A stretch of 64,000 nucleotides of DNA from CAVPDE01 sp963702565 (GCA_963702565.1 CAVPDE010000024.1:124001-188000); one strand, 5' to 3'. Counted from the first letter of the stretch, positions 8,813 through 17,112 are shown. Translations and numbers: made by a program. Notes: generated from the letters alone by a model not told the origin.

Positions 8813-10027
8813 ATGAGAATTCTCATGCTAGCCGATGTTTTCTTCCCGGACACAATCGGCGGAGCGGGGAGAGTAGCCTCTCACCTCAGCCACCAACTCT
8901 GCAAAAGGGGACATGAAGTTCATGTGCTCACGCGCAATCCCGAAAAAACCCTCCCCTCTCACCAAGAAATTGAAGCGAATCTTTTTGCGCATCGATTCGA
9001 CCTAGCTGCCGGCGAAGGCATAAGTTTCTTTCTCTCTGAAATCAAGAACGCCTATGGCAAGGCCAAAAGGTCGAGCCACGAAACCGACTTCGATCTTGTC
9101 TGCGCGCATCAAAGCTTAGTCGCATTGGGACCCTTCCTTTCAAGTTCTATCCGCAGCAAACCTTTCGTGCATTGCTTCTATTCTCCATGGCATGAAGAGT
9201 ACCTGATCAAGAAACGGAACATGCAGGGCGAAACTCCATGCTCTGCGAAGACCGTTGCCTTTTTTATGAGAAAGATGGAAAAGCGAGTTCTTTCCAAAGC
9301 ACTGAAGATCTTTGTCCTGAGCCGCTATTCGGCAGGGCAGATCTCTGAGATTCACCATCTGCCACAACAGAAGGTGGTGATGATTCCTGCAGGCATTGAG
9401 CTGGATCGTTTCACTCTTCCCGAAAGCGGAAAGAACCCCGTCAGGAAAGAGATGGATATCGGCCCCGACAAAACCGTCATTTTCACAGTTCGCAACCTGG
9501 TCCCGCGTATGGGCATTGAAAACCTCATTGAGGCTTTCAGTCAAAGCAATATCCTGAGAGAAAAAGGCCTGCTCCTCATTGGAGGGGAAGGATTCCTGAA
9601 GGAATCCCTGCGAGGCATGGTCAAGGATTATGGTCTGGAGCGCACGGTCAAATTGCTTGGTCGCGTTTCGGAAGAAGATTTATCTCGATATTATCAGGCG
9701 GCTGATTTCTTCGTTCTTCCAACGCGGGAACTGGAGGGGTTCGGTCTCGTCATTCTCGAGTCAATGGCATGCGGGACCCCGGTGCTTGGGACGCCGATAG
9801 GCGCGATACCGGAGACTGTCGGCTCGTTTGACAAGAACCTTCTTTTCGAGGGTGTCCGCAGCGAGGACCTGAAAACAAAGCTTGAAGACGTGATCAATCG
9901 CCCCGAAAAATATCGGTTCGATCCTCAGATTTGCAGGAAATTTGTTGAAGAACGATACTCCTGGGAGAAGATGGCGGACGCCTTTGAAAGGGAGGTGATG
10001 AGGCTAATCAAAGAGCGATCTAACTGA
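8813..10027 (+). CDS. family 4 glycosyltransferase
   Basis: A GT-B group 1 glycosyltransferase, about 404 residues. The N-terminal domain starts MRILMLADVFFPDTIGGAG, the classic donor/acceptor loop of GT4 enzymes. The C-terminal domain has the nucleotide-sugar motif ELEGFGLVILE (E-x7-E) followed by SMACGTPVLGTPIG. A GTG at 8789 would add eight residues, but the ATG at 8813 has an AGGTGGG ribosome site about ten bases upstream and begins directly at the first beta strand. It is the last gene of the glycan cluster and is separated from the GT-C gene by only about 60 bp. Confidence 0.9.
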   Translation: MRILMLADVFFPDTIGGAGRVASHLSHQLCKRGHEVHVLTRNPEKTLPSHQEIEANLFAHRFDLAAGEGISFFLSEIKNAYGKAKRSSHETDFDLVCAHQSLVALGPFLSSSIRSKPFVHCFYSPWHEEYLIKKRNMQGETPCSAKTVAFFMRKMEKRVLSKALKIFVLSRYSAGQISEIHHLPQQKVVMIPAGIELDRFTLPESGKNPVRKEMDIGPDKTVIFTVRNLVPRMGIENLIEAFSQSNILREKGLLLIGGEGFLKESLRGMVKDYGLERTVKLLGRVSEEDLSRYYQAADFFVLPTRELEGFGLVILESMACGTPVLGTPIGAIPETVGSFDKNLLFEGVRSEDLKTKLEDVINRPEKYRFDPQICRKFVEERYSWEKMADAFEREVMRLIKERSN

Positions 10028-10064
10028 ACGATTCCTTTCCCATCCTCCGTCAAACCTGTGTGTT

Positions 10065-10196
10065 CTACTTCCCAGCCAGTTGCTTCAGGACCTCTCGGTT
10101 TTTCTGCGTGCGCTTCGCATCGGCTCTGCGGTTGGCTTTGTTGGGCTTTGCCTTGTTTTTCATGATTTTCTTTCGTTTCTGTGTGTTTGAAGCCAT
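10065..10196 (-). CDS. 43-residue Lys/Arg-rich small protein
   Basis: A tiny gene with a strong ribosome site (AAGGAG, eight bases before ATG). The protein is extremely basic: it begins MASNTQKRKK and about 40 percent of its residues are Lys or Arg, with no Trp, Cys or membrane segment. I do not recognise the family. Such composition is seen in ribosome- or RNA-associated small proteins and nucleoid proteins, but that is only analogy. It is the downstream member of a minus-strand group with the SpoU methyltransferase and a second basic mini-protein (11224-11349), which supports a shared RNA-related context. Confidence 0.65.
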   Translation of the reverse strand: MASNTQKRKKIMKNKAKPNKANRRADAKRTQKNREVLKQLAGK

Positions 10197-10273
10197 GAGC
10201 ATTTCTCCTTAAAAAAATAGAAGAAAACTTTTACTCGCCAGGGGACCCATTGTCAAGAAACAAGTGGAGTAAT

Positions 10274-10428
10274 AAGGAGCAAAGGGACAGAGGGACAAAG
10301 GCACAAAGCAGAGAAATCTTTAAAAAGATATCCCTCAGTCACCTGTGTTCATCTTCTTCTTTCTTTGTTGCTTTGTGCCTATGTGCCTTTGCATCTTTGT
10401 GCCTGCAAATCTTTTTTCCTGTTCCTTT
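10274..10428. repeat. decayed GGCACAAAG-word inverted repeat
   Basis: About 155 bp in which variants of GGCACAAAG and GGGACAGAG follow each other on one arm (10274-10310). The opposite arm (about 10362-10405) contains the reverse complement words CTTTGTGCC and CTTTGTTG. The arms could fold into a long imperfect hairpin. The right arm runs into the 3' end of the rRNA methyltransferase gene, whose last 10-15 codons (AQRCKGT) are therefore encoded by repeat DNA. Confidence 0.7.
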
Positions 10429-11170
10429 GCCATTCATAGAGAGCGATGCCGGTGGCCAATGCCGCATTAAGGGATTCGACACCTCTCTCCATGGGGATGG
10501 ATAGGGATTTCAGGTGGCGGACCTGCGGCGGAAGCCCAGGCCCTTCAATGCCAGGCAAAAGGCAGAAGCTCTCCGGGAAGGCAAATTTGAGGATATCTTC
10601 TCCCTCGGCGGAAAGCGTGATAATCGGAAATTTCGCGGTGCCCAATTGCTGAATGGACGGACCATAGAAAATCGGGACCCTGAACAGCGCGCTTCCTCCT
10701 GCCCTCGTCGATTTGTAATGAAACGGATGTGAAGCCTCCTTCAGCATCACCAGATTCGTGACCCCAAATGCAGCAGCGGAGCGGATGACCGCCCCGACAT
10801 TGCTCGGATCCTGAAAGGGGATAAGCAGCGTGCACCCCTTGGAAGACGAATCCGCGTCCCATGCAGGAAGAGATGGCACGCGAACGATCAGAACCGGGTG
10901 GTTGGTTCCAAAGGCGTCAACCTCCCTGAAAAGCTCAGCAGATAGAGAATAGGCTTGAAGGTTCGGGGTGGGAATGTCTTCCGGCATCTTGTGCTTTTCG
11001 CTGAGGATGAGCCCTTCACAGTGCTCCGGAAACTCCGCCAGGATCTCGCTCACCTGCTTGGGACCGGAAAAAAAAGCCAGGCCCTGCTTCTTGACCCCCT
11101 GCCCTTTCAGAATTTTCAAGAGGGCCTGGAAATCGCGATTTTGCCGGCTGTTGATCTCCTTCACCTTCAT
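10379..11170 (-). CDS. SpoU/TrmH family RNA 2'-O-methyltransferase
   Basis: A SPOUT-class methyltransferase that adds a methyl group to a ribose 2'-OH in rRNA or tRNA. The C-terminal catalytic domain shows the three TrmH motifs: DPSNVGAVIRSAAAFG (motif 1 with Asn and Arg), STRAGGSALFRVP (motif 2) and GIEGPGL followed by IPMERGVESLNAALA (motif 3, knotted SAM site). The N-terminal 90 residues resemble the substrate-binding domain of the RlmB/TsnR-like branch, beginning with KEINSRQNRDFQALL. Which position it modifies is not determinable. The C-terminal tail is encoded by an intergenic repeat and is probably dispensable. It is flanked by two basic mini-proteins on the same strand. Confidence 0.9.
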   Translation of the reverse strand: MKVKEINSRQNRDFQALLKILKGQGVKKQGLAFFSGPKQVSEILAEFPEHCEGLILSEKHKMPEDIPTPNLQAYSLSAELFREVDAFGTNHPVLIVRVPSLPAWDADSSSKGCTLLIPFQDPSNVGAVIRSAAAFGVTNLVMLKEASHPFHYKSTRAGGSALFRVPIFYGPSIQQLGTAKFPIITLSAEGEDILKFAFPESFCLLPGIEGPGLPPQVRHLKSLSIPMERGVESLNAALATGIALYEWQRNRKKDLQAQRCKGT

Positions 11171-11223
11171 AATGTCCCGGTTTCCTGGTGAGACCTAAAC
11201 CCCAGTGCCGTTGTTCTCGTGTC

Positions 11224-11349
11224 CTAAGCGGGAGAGTGGCCGCCTCTCTGATGAGCCTGTTCTTTAGTTTTCTCTTTCAATCTCTCTTTTTTGCGTTTGC
11301 GCCGACGGTCAATCTCCCGTTTGCGTTCTGCTTTCTTGTGTTTAGCCAT
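11224..11349 (-). CDS. 41-residue highly basic small protein
   Basis: A tiny gene with a perfect GGAGGT ribosome site four bases before ATG. The product starts MAKHKKAERKREIDRRRKRK and is almost half Lys/Arg in its first 30 residues, ending in a Gly/His/Pro tail. I do not recognise the family. The stop lies 54 bp before the SpoU methyltransferase start, so the two are probably co-transcribed. It resembles the 43-residue protein at 10065-10196 in size and charge but not clearly in sequence. An RNA-binding or ribosome-linked role is inference from charge and neighbourhood. Confidence 0.65.
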   Translation of the reverse strand: MAKHKKAERKREIDRRRKRKKERLKEKTKEQAHQRGGHSPA

Positions 11350-11467
11350 GCAAACCTCCATGATTTGAAGAATACAGAAGTCAGTAGACAAAATACAGTA
11401 GGTACAATCATCTATTAGAAGATCGGGGCCTTACAGTCAACGAGAAAAAGAGGTTGGATTTATTCGA

Positions 11468-11496
11468 TTGACCGTTCCGGGAGATTTCCGTATATT
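11468..11496 (+). promoter_or_regulatory. sigma-70-type promoter of the spermidine synthase gene
   Basis: TTGACC at 11468-11473 and TATATT at 11491-11496 are separated by exactly 17 bp. This is close to consensus and about 48 bp before the start codon at 11544. Confidence 0.7.
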
Positions 11497-11543
11497 TTCA
11501 CACCATAAAAGCGTTCTAATTTCATGTTCGAGGTGTTGGAGCA

Positions 11544-12449
11544 ATGGCAAGAGTTACCCCAACAACAAAGGACTTGGTCTCCCTTGAACCCAAGAAGGAT
11601 CAATTCATGGGTTTCTGGTTTCAGGACAGCATTGAATTCGTGCCCGGCTGCACCCTGAACGTGAAGATCAGCGATTTCCTGTGCCGCACCCGCTCCAAGT
11701 TCCAGGACATATGGGTTGTGGAAACACAGGGGCTGGGAAGAATGCTGGTGATTGACGGGGTTACCATGCTCACGGAGTTCGACGAGTTCGCGTACCACGA
11801 AATGATCAGCCATGTCCCTTTGCTCGTTCACCCGAAACCTTCCCGGGTCCTGGTCATCGGCGGTGGAGACGGCGGAGTCGTCCGTGAGGTTCTCAAGCAC
11901 CCGGAGGTGGAATCCGTTCACCTCTGCGAAATCGATGAAGAAGTCGTGAACGTGTGTCGTGAGTACCTTCCTTCCCAAGCTGGTTCACTGGATGATCCGA
12001 GGGTGAAAATCTTTTACGAGGACGGGGCGAAGTTTGCCGCCAATCATCCGGGGGCCTATGAAGTCATCATCGTGGATTCGACAGATCCTTTCGGGCCCGG
12101 GCAGATTTTGTTTCAGAGGCCTTTCTTCCTGAGCATGAAGAAGGCTCTTACCTCCGGCGGAATCGCCGTGACCCAGTGCGAGTCGATTTACCTCCATCGC
12201 CAGGTCATCGAAGGGGTCTTCTCCTTTGCAAAGAAGCTCTACCCGGTCACAGGATATTACTTCACTGTCGTCCCGACCTATCCAAGCGGACTCATCGGTT
12301 TCAGCTTCTGTTCTCTGGGTAGGGACCCGATCAAAGACATTGATGAAGCAAGGGCGAAAAGACTTAAGAGTTTGCGATACTACTCGCCCGAGATTCATCG
12401 TGGAGCTTTTGCCCTGCCACACTTTGCCTCAAAGTTCATTAAAGCGTAG
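11544..12449 (+). CDS. speE: spermidine synthase-like aminopropyltransferase
   Basis: Transfers an aminopropyl group from decarboxylated SAM to putrescine or a related polyamine. The Rossmann core has VIGGGDGG (about residues 106-113), CEIDEEVV with the ribose-binding acidic residues, and VDSTDPFGPGQILF, the catalytic Asp segment typical of spermidine synthases. YHEMISHVP upstream matches the substrate loop. At 301 residues it is slightly longer than E. coli SpeE, with a short N-terminal extension before MGFWFQD. A near-consensus promoter lies upstream. The stop codon is the first base triplet of a decayed repeat. No SpeD or arginine decarboxylase gene is nearby. Confidence 0.9.
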   Translation: MARVTPTTKDLVSLEPKKDQFMGFWFQDSIEFVPGCTLNVKISDFLCRTRSKFQDIWVVETQGLGRMLVIDGVTMLTEFDEFAYHEMISHVPLLVHPKPSRVLVIGGGDGGVVREVLKHPEVESVHLCEIDEEVVNVCREYLPSQAGSLDDPRVKIFYEDGAKFAANHPGAYEVIIVDSTDPFGPGQILFQRPFFLSMKKALTSGGIAVTQCESIYLHRQVIEGVFSFAKKLYPVTGYYFTVVPTYPSGLIGFSFCSLGRDPIKDIDEARAKRLKSLRYYSPEIHRGAFALPHFASKFIKA

Positions 12450-12522
12450 AGCAAAGAGCTTAGAGCGTAGAGCTATGAGCTTAGAGCTAACTCTCAGCTC
12501 TTTGCTCTGTGCTCTCAGCTAT
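12447..12522. repeat. decayed AGAGCTTAG-word inverted repeat
   Basis: Words such as AGAGCAAAG, AGAGCTTAG and AGAGCGTAG run from the speE stop codon. They are followed by inverted versions (CTCAGCTCTTTGCTCTGTGCTCTCAGC), so the 75 bp can fold back on itself. It sits between two convergent genes and may also serve as a weak terminator. Confidence 0.65.
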
Positions 12523-13349
12523 TGTTGGTCGGCGGTCTGTCGTCGTTTACCGGCCAACGCATCGATCGCGAGCGAAAGGAAGAAACCTACTCCTGCAACC
12601 ATGATTATCGTCGCGCCTGAGGCGAGATTGAACTGGTAAGAAACCCACAGGCCTGCGAGGGTGAACACCATGCTGAGAAGAGAGGAGAACACCATCATTT
12701 TCCCCAAGGAACTGGTGTATTTCTCGGCAATGAAGGGAGGAATGGTCAGGAGGGCGATGACCAGGATGAGGCCGACCACGCGTATGATCATCACCACGGA
12801 CAGGGAAATCAAGCCCAGAAGGGCAAAATAAAGAGCTCTCACCGGGATGCCGACCACAAAGGAGAACTCCTCGTCGTAGGACATGGCCACCAGCTCTTTG
12901 TAGAAATAGAACACGAATAAGAGGACAACCAGATTCAGGCAGAGCATGTACCAGATGTCGGAGCCGGGTACGGAAAGAATGCTCCCGAAAAGATAGCTCA
13001 TCAAATCCACGTTGTAACCGGGCGTGAGCTCGGTGAAGATGATGCCCAGGGCCATGCCCAGGGCCCACATCACCCCGATGATCGTGTCGGCTCTTTCCTT
13101 GCTTTTGATGCTCGCAACCCCCATCACCATGGAAATCGCTACGGAAAAAAGCGTCGCTCCAAGGGCCGGGGATACTCCGAAATACAGGCCGAGTCCAATC
13201 CCGCCATACGCGGCGTGGGCAATGCCGCCTGAAATGAAGACGATGCGGTTCACCACGACCAGGGTGCCCAAAACCCCACAGATGAGGCTCACCAGAAGCC
13301 CTGCCGCCAGAGCGTTCCTCATGAACTCCAGATGGAGCGCATCCCACAC
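12519..13349 (-). CDS. zinc/manganese ABC transporter permease (ZnuB/MntB family)
   Basis: Inner-membrane permease of an ABC-3 family divalent metal importer. It is a 276-residue protein with about eight hydrophobic segments. The segment GGIAHAAYGGIGLG near residue 45 matches the conserved GGIsHA...G.. motif of this family, and a Pro-rich IALLTIPPFIAEKY lies near residue 200. The frame is open to 13418 inside the ATPase gene. The GTG at 13349 has an AGGAGG site and lies two bases after the ATPase stop, so it is the preferred start. It works with the ATPase just upstream; no substrate-binding protein gene adjoins. Confidence 0.88.
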   Translation of the reverse strand: MWDALHLEFMRNALAAGLLVSLICGVLGTLVVVNRIVFISGGIAHAAYGGIGLGLYFGVSPALGATLFSVAISMVMGVASIKSKERADTIIGVMWALGMALGIIFTELTPGYNVDLMSYLFGSILSVPGSDIWYMLCLNLVVLLFVFYFYKELVAMSYDEEFSFVVGIPVRALYFALLGLISLSVVMIIRVVGLILVIALLTIPPFIAEKYTSSLGKMMVFSSLLSMVFTLAGLWVSYQFNLASGATIIMVAGVGFFLSLAIDALAGKRRQTADQQ

Positions 13350-13351
13350 GT

Positions 13352-14152
13352 CTAGTCCTCCTGGTGGGTAGGGAGAACCCGGTGCGGCATCCCGTGGGCG
13401 ACCAGTTCCACAGGGCACTGGTAGGCCATGTCTATCATGTCCTGAGTGATGTGGCTTCCCTCGTGAAAGATGAAGTGCTTGTTCACGCAGGCAATGGATT
13501 TCATGTAGCTCGACACCACGCCGATGTCATGGGTGATCACGACAATGGTGACCCGCTTGTTGAGCTCCTCGAGGATGTCATACAGATTGACGTGGAATTC
13601 CGGGTCCACGCTCGCTGTGGGCTCATCCAGGAACAGAATTTCAGGGTCCGTGGCCAGGGCCCTCGCAATAAAGACCCTTTGCTTCTGCCCTCCTGACAGT
13701 TTTCCGATGTGCTTGCGGCGGTGCTCCCACATCCCCACCTTTTCGAGTACCTGCCGAACCTTTTCCTCGTCTTCCCGGGTGTACCTCTTACCCATGCGAG
13801 CTCTTGCAAGCCGCCCCATGAGTGCGACGTCCATGACGGAAATAGGGAATGCCCTGCTGAGGTCCATGCTTTGCGGCACATACCCTACCCTGCGGCTTGC
13901 CGCGTTCGGCTCCTGTCCCAGGATCCTTATCTTCCCCCGATCCGGCCGCAGAAGCCCGAGCATGAGTCTGACGAGCGTTGTCTTGCCCCCGCCGTTCGGC
14001 CCGATAATGCCGAGGAACTCGCCCTGCCTCAGTCGAAAGCTCACATCTTTCAGAACTTCGGTTTTCTCATAGGAGAAACAGACCCCTTCAAGCTCCATGG
14101 CATAAGGCACGGAGGCGAGGTTATCGACGTTCTGAGATAAAGCTTGCTCCAT
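13352..14152 (-). CDS. zinc/manganese ABC transporter ATP-binding protein (ZnuC-like)
   Basis: Cytoplasmic ATPase of the metal importer. Walker A GPNGGGKTT is near residue 53, signature LSGGQKQRV near 155, Walker B EILFLDEPTASVD follows, and the switch His is in VVITHDIG. The length of 266 residues is normal. It is followed two bases later by the permease gene, a clear two-gene operon. The binding protein normally encoded with it is missing within 4 kb either side, so either a distant gene supplies it or the substrate assignment to zinc is uncertain. The C-terminal ends with a short His-containing tail. Confidence 0.9.
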   Translation of the reverse strand: MEQALSQNVDNLASVPYAMELEGVCFSYEKTEVLKDVSFRLRQGEFLGIIGPNGGGKTTLVRLMLGLLRPDRGKIRILGQEPNAASRRVGYVPQSMDLSRAFPISVMDVALMGRLARARMGKRYTREDEEKVRQVLEKVGMWEHRRKHIGKLSGGQKQRVFIARALATDPEILFLDEPTASVDPEFHVNLYDILEELNKRVTIVVITHDIGVVSSYMKSIACVNKHFIFHEGSHITQDMIDMAYQCPVELVAHGMPHRVLPTHQED

Positions 14153-14180
14153 GGGACAAGACCTTCTTTATACAGCCAAG

Positions 14181-14257
14181 CGTTCAGCTGTCAGCTTTCA
14201 GCGCTCAGCTTAAGACCAACGGTTTTGCTGACGGCTGATAGCTGAAAGCTGACATCT
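14181..14257. repeat. decayed TCAGCTTTCAGC-word inverted repeat
   Basis: The left arm 14181-14211 reads as variants of TCAGCTTTCAGC and the right arm 14227-14257 is its inverted version (GCTGATAGCTGAAAGCTGAC). The loop is about 15 bp. It lies between valS and the ABC ATPase gene and could act as a 3' stabiliser or weak terminator for valS. Confidence 0.7.
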
Positions 14258-14264
14258 CTTGGGT

Positions 14265-16910
14265 TTAAATCGATTCGAAGAACTTCAGATTGTGCGTTAG
14301 CTTTTCCAACCTCAGCCCGAACGCTTCTTTCTTCTCCTGCACCTCTTCGATGATCTCGGCTGCCGCTTTCTCTCTGAACTGAGGGTTGGAGAGTTTCCTG
14401 TCCAGCATTTCGAGATCTTTCTCCACTTTGCCGATCTCTTTTCGCAGCCTCTTCTTCTCCTCTTCGAAATCCAGAAGGCCCTTAAGAATGACATGAACCT
14501 GGTTCCGGCCGAACACGGCGGTGGCCGATCCTTTTGGCTTGGCCACAGAAGATCCGATATCGATGGACTCCACCTTGGCAAGGCTTCGAAGGTGAGGAAT
14601 GTTGTGCCGCAGGATCTCCGCATCGTTGAGTTCCGGGGCTTCGATGACGATATCCACCTTCTTGGAAGGTGGAAGGTTCATCTCCCCGCGAATGTTTCTG
14701 ATGCCTGTGATCGCTCCCATCACCAGATTCATCTCCTCCAACGCCCGCGGATCCAAGGCAAACTCCGCGCCTCCGGGAAAGGGCGCCACCATGATGCTTC
14801 CCTGCACCCCCGGAAGCCTTTGCCAGATTTCTTCCGTCACAAAGGGCATGAAAGGATGAAGCAGTTTCACCACGGTTTTCAGTGCGGTCACAAGAACCGA
14901 AAGGGTCGATTTCCTGATGCTTCCGTTCTCCGAATAGATGCCCTCCTTGGCCATTTCCAGGTACCAGTCGCAGAACTCATGCCACACAAACTGGTAGCAG
15001 AGACTTGCGCCGTCATTGAAGCGGTACTCTTCCAGCGCTTTCGTGACTTCCTCGCTCACCTGGTGCAGCCTCGAGAGAATCCAGCGATCCGCGAGGGAAT
15101 GAACGATCTCTCCGGCCTTTGCCGGATCGTCTCCATCGAGATTCATGAGCACCAGCCTTGCGGAATTCCAGAGCTTGTTCACGAAATGGCGGTACCCTGA
15201 AATCCTTTCCTCCGAGAGCTTGATGTCTCTTCCCTGCGCCGCGAGCGCCGCAAGAGTGAACCGAAACGCGTCCGTGCCGAACTGATCGATCACATTCAAG
15301 GGATCGATCACATTCCCTTTGGACTTGCTCATCTTCTTGCCGTACGCATCCCGCACCAGCGCGTGGATGTAAACGTCGCGAAAGGGCACATCGCCCATGA
15401 AGTGGATTCCCATCATCATCATTCTGGCCACCCAGAAAAAGAGGATGTCGAAGCCCGTGACCATGGTCGTGGTGGGATAAAAGGTCTTCAACTCCTCCGT
15501 CCTGTCCGGCCAGCCCAGGGTCGAGAAAGGCCACAGGGCGGAACTGAACCAGGTGTCCAGCACATCCGTTTCCTGGACAAGGTCGGTGCTTCGACACTTG
15601 GAGCAGGACTTGGGTTCCTCCCTCGCCACCATCACTTCACCGCACTCTTGGCAGTACCACCCTGGGATCCGGTGCCCCCACCATATTTGCCGGGAAACAC
15701 ACCAGTCCTTGATGTTGTTCATCCACTCAAAGTAAGTGAGCTCCCAGTTGAGGGGCATGATCCTGGTGCGCCCTTCCTTCACGGCTTTGATCGCTTTTTC
15801 CGCAAGGGGCCCCACTTTTACGAACCACTGCTTCGAGAGCAGGGGTTCGATCATCTTTTTGCATCGATAGCAGTGGCCCACGGCGTTTCGGTAGGGTTCG
15901 ATCTTTTCCAGCAGGCCCGCCTTTTTGAGATCCTCCACGATCTTTTCCCTGCATTCGAACCGGTCCATGCCCTTGTAGGGGCCGGCCAGTTCATTCATGT
16001 TCCCGCCGTCGTCAAGGACCCTGATTCGCTCCAGGTGATGGGTGTTTCCGATCTCAAAGTCGTTGGCATCATGGGCCGGCGTGATCTTCAGGGCTCCGGT
16101 GCCGAATTCCTTGTCCACGTACTTGTCGAGAATCACGGGGATGGGCTTGTTGAGCACCGGCAAGATCACCTGGGACCCGGCGACGCCCTGATACCGTTCA
16201 TCCTCGGGATTCACGGCAACGGCCGTATCGCCCAGAAGGGTCTCCGGCCTGGTCGTTGCCACGGTCAGGTGGCCGGGGCGATCCTTGAACACGTAATGAA
16301 TGTAGTAGAGGGAGCTCTCCATTTCCTCGTGCTCCACCTCCAGATCCGCCAGGGCCGTGCGGCACCTCGGGCACCAGTTGATGATGTAATCGCCGCGGTA
16401 GATCAGGTTCTCTTCATAAAGCCTGACAAAGACTTCTCTCACCGCTCTGGACAGGCCCTCATCCATGGTGAAGCGCTCCCGGCTCCAGTCGCAGGAACTC
16501 CCCAACCGCTTGAGCTGGTTGATGATCACACCGCCGTACTTCTCTTTCCATTCCCACACGAGCTCGATGAACTTCTCGCGGCCCACCTGATGTCGATCCG
16601 TGCCTTTTGCAGCCAGTTCCCTTTCAACGACGTTCTGAGTGGCGATCCCGGCATGGTCGGTCCCGGGCTGCCACAGGACATTGTGTCCCTGCATTTTCTT
16701 GAACCGGCACAGGATATCCTGGAGTGTGTTGTTGAGGGCATGGCCCATGTGAAGGGAGCCCGTCACATTGGGCGGCGGGATAACGATACAGAAAGGCTTC
16801 CGGTCGGATTTGGCCTCTGCTCTGAACAGCCGGCTCTCCTCCCAGTACCTGTACCACTTTTCTTCGACCTCTTTCGGCTCATAACCCTTGGGCATGTTTT
16901 CCTTTTGCAT
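14265..16910 (-). CDS. valS: valyl-tRNA synthetase
   Basis: Class I aminoacyl-tRNA synthetase that attaches valine to tRNA-Val. The ATP-binding HIGH motif appears as HMGH at residues 54-57 after PPPNVTGSL, and the KMSKS loop as KKMSKSKGN near residue 535. The editing domain (TVATTRPETLLGDTAVAVNPED) lies between them, and the C-terminal coiled coil typical of ValRS closes the protein (from about residue 810). The frame is open up to 16976, but that part lies inside a terminator hairpin. The ATG at 16910 has a GAGGAG site and gives the standard N-terminus and 881 residues. Confidence 0.97.
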   Translation of the reverse strand: MQKENMPKGYEPKEVEEKWYRYWEESRLFRAEAKSDRKPFCIVIPPPNVTGSLHMGHALNNTLQDILCRFKKMQGHNVLWQPGTDHAGIATQNVVERELAAKGTDRHQVGREKFIELVWEWKEKYGGVIINQLKRLGSSCDWSRERFTMDEGLSRAVREVFVRLYEENLIYRGDYIINWCPRCRTALADLEVEHEEMESSLYYIHYVFKDRPGHLTVATTRPETLLGDTAVAVNPEDERYQGVAGSQVILPVLNKPIPVILDKYVDKEFGTGALKITPAHDANDFEIGNTHHLERIRVLDDGGNMNELAGPYKGMDRFECREKIVEDLKKAGLLEKIEPYRNAVGHCYRCKKMIEPLLSKQWFVKVGPLAEKAIKAVKEGRTRIMPLNWELTYFEWMNNIKDWCVSRQIWWGHRIPGWYCQECGEVMVAREEPKSCSKCRSTDLVQETDVLDTWFSSALWPFSTLGWPDRTEELKTFYPTTTMVTGFDILFFWVARMMMMGIHFMGDVPFRDVYIHALVRDAYGKKMSKSKGNVIDPLNVIDQFGTDAFRFTLAALAAQGRDIKLSEERISGYRHFVNKLWNSARLVLMNLDGDDPAKAGEIVHSLADRWILSRLHQVSEEVTKALEEYRFNDGASLCYQFVWHEFCDWYLEMAKEGIYSENGSIRKSTLSVLVTALKTVVKLLHPFMPFVTEEIWQRLPGVQGSIMVAPFPGGAEFALDPRALEEMNLVMGAITGIRNIRGEMNLPPSKKVDIVIEAPELNDAEILRHNIPHLRSLAKVESIDIGSSVAKPKGSATAVFGRNQVHVILKGLLDFEEEKKRLRKEIGKVEKDLEMLDRKLSNPQFREKAAAEIIEEVQEKKEAFGLRLEKLTHNLKFFESI

Positions 16911-16934
16911 CAACTCAGACTCCTCAATGAAATC

Positions 16935-16967
16935 AAAAAGGGTTTGCTCAACGCGCAAACCCTTTTT
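16935..16967 (-). terminator. strong bidirectional terminator hairpin just before valS
   Basis: A perfect 13-bp stem (AAAAAGGGTTTGC with its complement) and a 7-base loop, ending in T runs on both strands. It ends only 25 bases upstream of the valS start codon. It may terminate the upstream acidic-protein transcript, but because no room for a promoter remains between it and valS it could also be an attenuator in the valS leader. Confidence 0.75.
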
Positions 16968-17048
16968 TAACCACAATATCTGTAACTTTTAAAGACAATT
17001 CTTGCTCAAATGACTGTCTTCGAAACAGGACCTAAAGCGTCCTGTTGT

Positions 17049-17112
17049 GTCATTCCCGCGAGGGCGGGAATCCATGAAATTCAAGACGACTGGACTCCCG
17101 CATGCGCGGGAG
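17049..17112. repeat. dRS3-like palindromic repeat pair
   Basis: GTCATTCCCGCGAGGGCGGGAATCC at 17049-17073 is followed after about 20 bp by a second palindrome CTCCCGCATGCGCGGGAG (17095-17112). ATTCCC-N8-GGGAAT palindromes are a well-known dispersed repeat type in many bacteria (Neisseria dRS3 style). Related copies occur at 32820 and 61401. Confidence 0.7.

Noticed and set aside
15363..16970. Long antisense reading frame opposite valS
   Set aside because: It is a shadow of the high-GC valS codons; it has no ribosome site, no recognised domain, and runs across the terminator hairpin.
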